This document shows, piece after piece, positions 34,341 to 43,551 of a stretch of DNA of 64,000 nucleotides. A program made the position numbers and the translations under genes. The stretch is from Dryococelus australis (lineage: Eukaryota; Arthropoda; Insecta; Phasmatodea; Phasmatidae): NCBI GenBank assembly GCA_029891345.1, contig CM056993.1, positions 223,705,924 to 223,769,923 of the forward strand. Reading direction: 5' to 3'. How positions within the stretch are numbered: the stretch's first letter is position 1; every line of letters begins with the position of its first letter. The notes beneath the pieces are model-generated. The model made no database searches and was not told the origin of the DNA. It worked only from the letters and a program-made list of their open reading frames with translations.

Positions 34341-36645
34341 ATGTCCACTTGCTTATCACACAATGACAGTGTCAGCACAACAACCATCAATAAGCATGTC
34401 CCATATCCTTGTAGCATTAGTTTTGTGTGTGGTTATCATTACAGTTTATCACAGTGCTACGAGTTTGTGGGTGAAGATTGTATATACAAAATGGTTGATA
34501 AATTTGTTGAATTGTCAAAATGGGTTTGCAGATATACTCAGTGTAACTGTTCCAATGAAGCCAATGATAATAGCTGAGAAATCTATGCTTATGACTCAAA
34601 CGGTTTGTCATATTTTAAATAAGTTGCTCGGAAAGGTTTTTGTGATCGACCGTGATCATTTGACGGGCGTGGTCAGAGGCCCACACATAATTAATAAAAT
34701 ATTTTGTTCAAACTGAAAAAGAGTCAACTGGTAGCTGTATTCCATAATCTGCAAAATTATGACGCCCACTTTCTTATGAAGCTTTTTGCTCTAAGACACA
34801 TCATACAACCTAATGGAACCGTGCTAATCGAAAATCCGGGTAAAATAAAGATAATTGGAACCACGTTGGAAAACTATAAATGCTTCACGAAATACATTCC
34901 CCAAGGGAGAAGTTCGCAGAAATATACGCATGATTTTCAGTTGTATTTCGTTGATTCATTAAATTTTATGAGCACATCTCTGGATACATTGGCAGGAAAT
35001 TTGTCTTCTGCCCAGTTAGTATCGCCCGCTCACAGTTTCCACACAATACACAGTTACATTTGGCTCAAAGAAAGGGAGTATTTCCTTATGGCTTTCTTAA
35101 GTTGATGGAGAGTCTGAACTGTACCTCACTCTCGCCCAAGGATGCATTTCATAATATAATGAAAGGCAAGGACATTTGAAATGCAGATTATACTCATGCC
35201 ATGCCACATGGAATGTATGCAATTGTCAGAATTTTGCTAGATTATACAATTCACTATTTACGTGCGGACACGTGTTTGTTGGAGGACGTATTTGAAAATT
35301 TCAGAACCGTATTTTTTGCAGGCTATGGTCTTGATCCCGCAATGTACGCGACAGATCCTTCACTCTCATGACATACTTTATTTCTTAAAACAGGTTTGTG
35401 GCTGGAGCTGATCACTGGCATAGATGAATACTTTTTATAGAGTGTTGACTCAGGGGTGGCATTACCCAGGTTTCAAAAAGGCACGCAGTAGCCAATAACA
35501 TTTACATGTGAGTTAAGTACGATCCCAGTGTGGCAGATAAGTATATCTACCACTTTGATGTTAATGGGCTGTACAGTCACGCTATGAAATACAAGCTGCC
35601 TATTGGTAATTTCGAGTGAGTGGGTAGAATCGGATGTGTTTTCCATGTGGAATTTCGCCAACGCGGACAATGATGGGGACACGTGTTTCTTCGCAGAAGT
35701 GGATTAATCTTTTCCGAGTGAACGTCACGATGCCCAAACTGATCTGCTTCTTGCCGAAGTATCTAGCACACTTTCGAATAGCAAAATTGAGAAATTATAT
35801 TTTACTCTAGCACCATGGAAGAACTACTCCATTCACAGGGAAATACTGAAGCATCGTTTGAAGTATATAGCCAAACTCGATAGTTAATAGCGTACTGGAC
35901 TTTGAGCAGAAGGCATGGATGGCTCCGTACATCACGTTCAATATTCAGGCTGCGAATGCATTCAAGAAATTGTTTTTTAAATGGATTAATAATTCAGTCT
36001 ATAGAAAGACCTTGCAGAATGTCTACCAAGAAAGGGACATCAGAGTCGTAACGCGGTATGACAGTGGGGCAGCCGAACTAATTGGGCAACCTACTTTCAA
36101 GGCACAGCAAAACCTCGATGAGAATCCCGTCCTGATCGAAATGGAAAAGGTCTCTGCTACATTCAAAAAGTCTTTGTACACTGGTGTTGGCATTTGAGAT
36201 CTTTCGAAATTATACCTTTACGACTTCCACTATAATTACATGAAACAGAAATTTCCTGAACTGAGTTACCGATTCCCTAATTTATGAAATTCGCTATCAT
36301 TTTGTTTACAAGAGTACATTCCCCTGATTTGGTTACACATTTTGATACTTATGACTATGCACCTGATAATCAGCAAAGTTTCCGTTGGTGAACAAACGTG
36401 TTACAGGGGTTATGGAGGATGAATGGGGTGGTTTCATCATTACACACTTTGTAGGCTTACACCCTAAACTCTACTCATACATTGTTTTGAATGAACATTG
36501 TGTGCGTAAAGCGAAGGGGATAAAGTCTAATGTGTTGCACTATCTACGGTATGAGGATTATGTGGATTGCCTCATGCAATATTCACGGGTTATAGGGACC
36601 CAAGTTCTTTTTCGTTCGGGTGGTCACAAGATCTTCATCAAATGA
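34341..36645 (+). pseudogene. Polinton-type DNA polymerase B (protein-primed), broken
   Basis: In order: a region with HVPYPCSISFVCGY (34,400); a decayed endonuclease VII-like zinc segment with DHLTGVVRGP (34,660); exonuclease block FHNLQNYDAHFLMKLFA (34,745), where NYDAH fits the ExoII motif; FVDSLNFMSTSLDTLAGNL (34,955); ADTCLLEDVFENFR with GLDPAMY (35,265-35,345); polymerase motif A as FDVNGLYSHAMKYKLP (35,555-35,600); motif B as FFKWINNSVYRKTLQNV (35,970-36,020), where the family has NSxYGK; and the tail TGVMEDEWGGFIITHFVGLH with RKAKGI (36,400-36,520). Motif C (YxDTDS) is missing between about 36,240 and 36,360. Frameshifts and stops throughout show the copy cannot make a working enzyme. 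Confidence 0.85.
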
Positions 36646-38052
<1,407 letters not shown>

Positions 38053-38313
38053 TACAGTGTAAATTCGAATCTGTGGGAAAACACTGATTCGCAGTGGAAT
38101 TGAACTACTCGAATCAGTAAAAATGGCTCCAATTAGAAACAGTGGAAAACCATTGATTGTTTATAGGAAGATATTTCACTGATTGTATAAGTGACGTGAA
38201 ACAAATTCACTGATCGAATAAGTGATGGTCGACTGCAGGACGAAATAAATATTGTTTTCAATGAATAAAGCCACAAAATTGCCTGAAATAATCATATTTA
38301 AAATAGTTTCCTA

Positions 38314-39648
38314 CAGGACGAGTTCTTTAAAAGAGGCCCCGTGTGACATGCGTGTAACGGAGCGAAGGAATGAGAAAATACAGACCAGTGTGACAATAAC
38401 ATATAGAGTAAGGTGCTGGAAGTGTTCGCCAAGTGACCTCGAGGCCCGCTGCACGCAGCTCCCGTGCTTTACAGTCGGTTGAGTGAAGGGCAGCGACGAG
38501 GAATATTGTGAGTTTGTTTCGGTGCATCGGTACGGTGTCGATGGTTTAGCAGAATATTTTTGTGGTGGAGAAATATGCACACCATGGTCCTTGGAAGCAG
38601 TGTGCAGAATTATTTCAGACGGAGTTTGCGGTGGGTGGGGTTGCAGCAAAGCCTCCTGCCAAATCAGTCATGCAGAAATTGGTTGAAAAATGGAGTGCAA
38701 CGGGATCCGTGCTGAACAAGTAAAATGTGAGTCGATAGACTTTCCGCACTGAGGCAAAGGTGGCTGACACAGCGCAAATGTCACACAGACCACGTAAATC
38801 ATCGCGGCGTTTGTCGCAAAAGTTGCAGGTGTCCCAGTCAACCACTATGCATATCCTGAAGCAGGACCTGCACCTGCACGCCTACACATTTACTGTGGTA
38901 CATCAGTTGCTGAACGTGTACAGGGCAACTCGAGTGCAGTTCTGTGAGAGGTTTCTGTCCAATATTGCTCCGGAGGTGTTGCAGGGTGGATATGTATTCT
39001 TTTCCGATGAAGCATGGTTCCATCTGTCAGGGTATGTAAACTCCCGGAACATGCGCCATTGGTCAAGTGACAATCCACACGTGGTAATGGAAGCGCCACT
39101 GCATCCTCAGAAACTCTCTGTCTGGTGTGCCGTGTCATCACGCCTTATCATCCCCGTGTTCTTCCATGAGACGTGAACTCAGATCGTTACATCGAACATA
39201 TTTCAATGTTTTTGCGGAACAACTGACGGAGGATGAGCGCAACAATGCTTACTTTCAGCACGATGGAGCCACAACGCATACTGCACGTGTAACGACTGCG
39301 CGCATTGAGTCGGTGTTCCAGCCTGATCATGTCATCAGCCGCGGAACAAACCAACCTATGCCACCCCATTCTCCAGATTTATCCATCTGTGATTCCTTCT
39401 TGTGGTACACTCTAAAAGGGCAGGTCTACAGCAACAACTTGCACACACACTCGAAGAACCCCAGGCCAACATTATCACAGCTATCGATGCCATCCCGCAG
39501 TATGTTCTCGCCCATGACTTTCGCAATTTTTTGTGTCGTCTGCGCACCTGCCTCGAGGTACTTTGTTGTCACACTGGACTGTATTTCCTCATTCCCTCGC
39601 TCCGTTACACACATGTCCCGTGGGGCATCTTTTAATGGACTAACCCTG
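38314..39648 (+). mobile_element. Tc1/mariner-superfamily element with TA target duplication
   Basis: 1,335 bp, bounded by TA (38,312-38,313 and 39,649-39,650), starting CAGG and ending CCTG. The left end (38,314-38,400) and inverted right end (39,565-39,648) share strings such as GTGTAACGGAGCGA, GGAATGAG, AAATACAG and CCAGTGTGACAA. That makes terminal inverted repeats of roughly 85 bp. The boundaries, repeats and TA duplication are all readable, so this is one of the better preserved elements in the window. It is inserted into the element at 38,053-40,326. Confidence 0.9.
38485..39560 (+). pseudogene. Transposase of the 38.3 kb mariner-type element, broken
   Basis: N-terminal helix-turn-helix text is frame-shifted (QTEFAVGWVAAKPPAKS near 38,615-38,665, MQKLVEKWSATGS after it). 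The main open piece, 38,760-39,176, holds RRLSQKLQVSQSTTMHILK, then the first catalytic block FFSDEAWFHLSGYVNSRNMR, then LSVWCAVSSRLIIPVFFHE. The second block is FQHDGATTHTARV near 39,250, in a shifted frame, followed by VISRG and PPHSPDLSICDSFLW with the third aspartate near 39,365-39,400. It has at least two frame changes. The family is a mariner-like DDD/DDE transposase common in insects; the spacing of the last two residues may include an insertion, so I give no subfamily. Confidence 0.85.
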
Positions 39649-39700
39649 TATTTATATTGCACAATTTACCGTATTTTAAAAAGTATATAAGTTCGGAATA

Positions 39701-39770
39701 TACCCGGGATCGAACTCAAACATCCTTTCCCTTCCACTTTTGAGTCCGTCATCTTACCACCTGCCCCAAA
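39701..39770 (-). other. tRNA-like sequence (SINE head)
   Basis: On the minus strand: GGCAGGTGGTAAGATGACGG fits an A box region and TTTGAGTTCGATCCCGGGTA holds a near-perfect B box, about 40 bases apart. No acceptor stem can be paired, so it is more likely a tRNA-derived SINE fragment than a working tRNA gene. It lies in the right part of the interrupted transposon. Confidence 0.5.
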
Positions 39771-40679
39771 ATCGTGAACATTTAAATTGTATGTCGTTAC
39801 TATTAGGATTGTTAAGACGAATATTATATATGAGTGCACTCTGTTCACAACATTATATGATGTTTATAACTTAAAACAGGGCGATGTGATGATTAAATGA
39901 AAACGAAACGAAAGACTTAAAAGTGGAATGAAATGCTGAATATTCATATTAACTCATAAAATGGTGTCATGAAAGACACGAATCACATTTTAGAAAGTAT
40001 TTGGATTTTGTGTTTTATTAGTTTATTCGTTGTTATTTCACTTGATACACATTGTTTAACAGCCATTTTTAAACGTTGTTGGAAGGCCATTTCTACATAC
40101 TCTTTAACTGATCCACCAGTCAAAAAATAAACCACTGAAAAATAGTGGGGGAAAAAAAAAATGACTGATGACTGAGTGGAAAATATCACTGAAACAATAA
40201 GTGAAGGAAACCTAGCATTTCCCCACTAATTCGTCAGTTAAATTCACTGACGTGACTGCTGAATAAGTCAGGTACTTTTGAGTGACTGAAACAGTGCAAT
40301 TCTCACTGATTCAGATTTAGAGTGTACTCCATGGGTCTCTAAAACACAAATTATGGTTTGAACGTAACAACTCGAAGCCAGAACATTGTAGGACATTCAA
40401 GACTTGAAATGTACGAGTCTATACTGTATTGGACATCGAAATGAGTGTAGACGATAATATACAAAAATATGTCGCTAGGGAGAAGAAATTGTGAAGAATG
40501 GTTCAGGTAAGACACTCGAAGGCAAGGTATCGCCTTGCCTTCGAATATCATCGCAAAGAAGTGTTTGTATGTAAGTACAATTTTGTAAATAAAAAAACAT
40601 GTATTAAATATGTTGTGTTTTATTTATTAATTATAATATTGACCTTTAAAAATAATAGAGATAATTACACTCCAGATTT

Positions 40680-41420
40680 GGAAAAAGGACGACATAGGAA
40701 CTCTCTGGCAGCAGATGCTTAAAAAATTAACTAGCACAGTCTATAGTGCTCAATACTCGACACATGTGTCAAAGTCGTAATAGTGGTTAATGGGCATATA
40801 TAATTGATTATCTTGATTATTATGATTTGGTGCGGTGAGGGGGTCATGATGGTTGGGATGAGTTTCAGGTTAACATTATGTTTCTCGATTGTTTGGTTTT
40901 TAAAGATTTTTTTGTGATTTGTCTTTCTATTGGGAGATTGGAAGGGGGTTGTGGAGGGGGAGGGGATTAGAGTGGTGGGATGAGTGGAAGGTTGACATTG
41001 TATGTGTCTCAATTTTTTAGAGTTTATTGGATGAAGAGGGGGAGGGTTAGAGGTAGTGGGGTGTGAATGTGGTCAGTGCAGGATGTAGACGGGGAGAGGG
41101 GCAGGGGGCAGGTCCACTGATCCTCCCTGGTACGCTTGACATGACTCGGAGTCTCGAATCCTCCTCTCCTGCCCTGAGGAATAAGTGACTCATTTCGCTA
41201 AGAGCCTCCAATCCTCTTGCTCGACTGAGGATATTTCAATTCTTGCTTCAACGAGCTTCAAACCCTCTCTCCTCATTTGTCCATTTTTAAAGATTTTTTT
41301 TGGTGAAAGAATTGATTTTTGGACAAAATAATTAATTTCGGAAGTGATTTTTGGAGTGAAACAGGCATTGATATCGATGCCGTGGCCATCGCAAACGTCA
41401 ACCCAGATAGCTCCTGGCTC
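40680..41420. repeat. Unclassified dispersed repeat, copy B
   Basis: Second copy of the family at 9,295-10,170, same orientation. It shares AACTCTCTGGCAGCAGATGC, the G-rich middle, GGTCCACTGATC, GAGTCTCGAATCC, CTAAGAGCCTC, CAATTCTTGCTTC and the closing GACAAAATAATTAATTTCGG and AAGTGATTTTTGGAGTGAAA. The last part also resembles the right terminal repeat of the 42.6-51.8 kb Polinton (AAGTGATTTTTGGGTAAAA). No coding capacity. Confidence 0.7.
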
Positions 41421-41816
41421 ATGTCCCTGATCCCTGTCAGAGAACTATCTATATCATAGCAGGGTACTATTACAGAACATGAGAATAATTCCATGCATAG
41501 TATATATTCTATCCCAAGGACTCTGAAGTGTCGAGCATACAAAAAATGTAGTCTTTGAAATGTGACACAATTGAAAAAAATATCCGAAGTTTTCCCAAAG
41601 TAAGTCTTGCTTTTAATCGTCTTAAATATAAGTTCGCAGCATTACTAGCGTCTAACTTAAATGATCGTTCGCTAGCAAACAATTACTATATAGTATATCA
41701 TATCAAATATTCTAAAAATCGCTAACGCTATATTGTAAATAGTTAAATGATGCAGGCCCAATAGTGTTTTTAATTTTTACGGATGTCATCATATTTTTAT
41801 AGTGATTAGGTTTGAG

Positions 41817-42060
41817 GGGCCACGGTGGCTGAGCGATTAGCACGCTTGCCTCCCACCAAGGCGAACCGGGCCCAATCCCCGGCCAGTCACCAAATTTTCG
41901 CAAGCGGGAATCGTGTCAGACGATGCCGTTGGTCGGCGGGTTTTCTCGGAATCTCCCATTTACCCCGCCCCTTCATTCAGGTGCCGCTCCATATTCACCC
42001 TCATCGGCTCTCAAGACCTCGCTGTTAAGAGCTGCCCAAATCTCTTCACTCACTCACTGA
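41817..42060 (+). mobile_element. tRNA-derived SINE, copy E
   Basis: Head: CACGGTGGCTGAGCGATTAG (A box region) and CGGGCCCAATCCCCGGCC (B box region). Body: AAATTTTCGCAAGCGGGAAT, GTGTCAGACGATGCCGTTGG, GGCGGGTTTTCTCGGAATCT. Tail: CATCGGCTCTCAAGACCTCG, AGAGCTGCCCAAATCTC, then CACTCACTCACTGA. It lies head-to-tail with copy F 230 bp further on. Confidence 0.88.
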
Positions 42061-42289
42061 TTACGTTTATTTGTGAATTACGCAACCAAGTGTTATTCTC
42101 AAGAAACATAAGTAAAGTAGTTCACCAGTAGCTAGTGTTATAATTTTTCGCAATGTAAACTTAGAAATGTATTAAAATATAGACTAGTATACTTCACTTT
42201 CTCAGCAAATCTGGCAGTGCTACTTCAGTAATGGCAATGATGTTTTTAATTATTGCGTGAAAATACATACAGACTTCAATTGTTGAAGG

Positions 42290-42545
42290 TGTCATGGTGG
42301 TGTTGAGGTGAGACTGCTCGCCTCGCACCTACGCGAGCCAGGTTCCATTCCTGGCGGTCGCTCTTGGATTTTTGCATGTATAAATCGTGCAAGACGATGT
42401 CGCTGGTCGGTGAGTTTTGTCAGAGATTTCCCGTTTGATCCATCTGTCAATTCTGGCTCTGGTCAATACTCACTTTACTTCAGTTCACCCTCATCCGCTC
42501 TCAAGACCTCGATGTCAAGAGCATTCTAGATATCTCCACTCTGCA
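42290..42545 (+). mobile_element. tRNA-derived SINE, copy F
   Basis: Head: GGTGTTGAGGTGAGACTGC and AGGTTCCATTCCTGGCGGTC. Body: TTGGATTTTTGCATGTATAA, GCAAGACGATGTCGCTGGTC, GTGAGTTTTGTCAGAGATTT (core more diverged than in the other copies). Tail: CATCCGCTCTCAAGACCTCG. It ends about 75 bp before the left end of the large Polinton. Confidence 0.82.
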
Positions 42546-42619
42546 TTCAATTTTGTGTTTTAAATACGGCCGGACCGTAACACATCTCAGGACTTGGACA
42601 CGTGTCTAAGCAGTAAGGA

Positions 42620-43068
42620 ATAGAGTAAGCTGGCACAGGAGCCCATGAGCAGGGATTCGTGATTTTGGCTCCATGTTAGTTTCCGCAATTTTGGATTTTT
42701 TCTTTCAAAATCACGTGTTTTTACCCAAAAATCATTTCAGAACTCAGTTATCATAAATCGGGAATTTTTCCCTAAAAATTAACTCTTTTACTTAAAAAAT
42801 TTCCTATTCTGCCCAGCCGCCAAAAAAAAGGATCCCCCAAAAAATTCCTCCAGAGGGTTCCGCCCGCCAGCTTGAATTTCCCTTATTTCCCTCAAAAATA
42901 GCTTGTTTTTCCTTCAAAATCGACTAAATTCCCCTAAAAATGTGTCTCAATACCTCAGATATTTATTGGTTTTCCTAGAAAAAGCCTCCATGTGTCAAAA
43001 TATCTTTGCTTGCATAGCAAGAACAGTTTCAGCAGGTCTGCACCTGCACAGTGTCGGATAGCCTAAGT
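42620..43068 (+). repeat. Left terminal inverted repeat of Polinton 1
   Basis: 449 bp. Read against the reverse strand of 51,141-51,796 it matches in series: ATAGAGTAAGCTGGCACAGG / ATAGAGAGAGCTGGCACAGG, GATTTTGGCTCCAT / GATTTTGGGTCCAT, CGTGTTTTTACCCAAAAATC, TGTCTCAATACCTCAGAT / CGTCTCAATACCTCGGAT, TGTCAAAATATCTTTGCTTG / TGTCAAAATATCTGTGTTTG, CAGGTCTGCACCTGCA, and GTGTCGGATAGCCTAAGT. Confidence 0.9.
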
Positions 43069-43152
43069 AGGGGAAATCTACCATGGTGGGGTCCTATTCT
43101 GCAGGTACTATTTCCCTTGTATCACTCCGAACCTCCCACCACACAGCTAGGA

Positions 43153-43160
43153 TATATAAA
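43153..43160 (+). promoter_or_regulatory. TATA box of the Polinton 1 polymerase gene
   Basis: TATATAAA, followed about 30 bases later (43,183) by TCACTT, close to the arthropod initiator TCAKTY. It lies between the left terminal repeat and the polymerase coding region on the same strand, so it is probably the element's own RNA polymerase II promoter. Inferred from position and motif only. Confidence 0.5.
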
Positions 43161-43274
43161 GGCTGGAGCATTACCAAAATCTCTCACTTTGATATCAGCG
43201 CTCGTCGCTTGCATATCTCGAGTACCCTTCAGCTTTGCTGCAATTTTGTACTTGAAGAGTTGTAGTTAGAGTGA

Positions 43275-43535
43275 GTCAAAGGTTTTTAGATCATCAAGAT
43301 TTTAAGATTAGTTAGTGCATCAAGATTTTAGGCTAGTTAGCACCTCAAGATATTAGGTTTCTTTTCGTACTTCGATTATTTTAGGTTATACATAAAGTAT
43401 TTTCGGCTAGATTTTTAGTACATCAAGATTTTTAGGTTAGGTTTTTAGGTAATGTTCTTTTAGAACATCTAGATTTTAGGCTAGTTAGTACATCAAGAGT
43501 TATTGGTTATGTATTTAGAACATCAAGGATTAGTT
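43275..43535 (+). repeat. Leader repeats (CATCAAGATTTTTAGG), about eight copies
   Basis: Between the presumed start site and the first ATG, the motif TTAGTACATCAAGATTTTAGG or a variant recurs about eight times (near 43,290, 43,318, 43,345, 43,372, 43,418, 43,466, 43,493, 43,520), 25-45 bp apart. If transcribed it forms a repetitive 5' leader of about 260 bases. Function unknown. Confidence 0.65.
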
Positions 43536-43551
43536 ACGTTTTTTGTGTGCG

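Larger units (their letters stand above)
34090..36645 (+). mobile_element. Polinton/Maverick remnant 2 (left end and polymerase only)
   Basis: The left end is a relative of the terminal inverted repeat of the element at 42.6-51.8 kb, followed directly by a broken protein-primed family-B DNA polymerase gene. No matching right end was found between 36.6 and 42.6 kb, and none of the other usual Polinton genes (retroviral-type integrase, packaging ATPase, protease, capsid proteins) is visible. It is a truncated fossil. Confidence 0.75.
38053..40326. mobile_element. DNA transposon with CACTGATTC subterminal repeats, interrupted
   Basis: The left end TACAGTGTAAATTCGAATCT (38,053) and the inverted right end TACACTCTAAATCTGAATCA (from 40,326) match as terminal inverted repeats. 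Inside each end the strings CACTGATT, ATAAGTGA and AATCAGTG recur several times (for example near 38,085, 38,175, 38,205; 40,180, 40,240, 40,300). A separate mariner-type element sits in the middle; without it the carrier is about 940 bp. I do not recognise the carrier family. A minus-strand open frame at 39,983-40,189 may be coding residue but shows no known domain. Confidence 0.6.
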
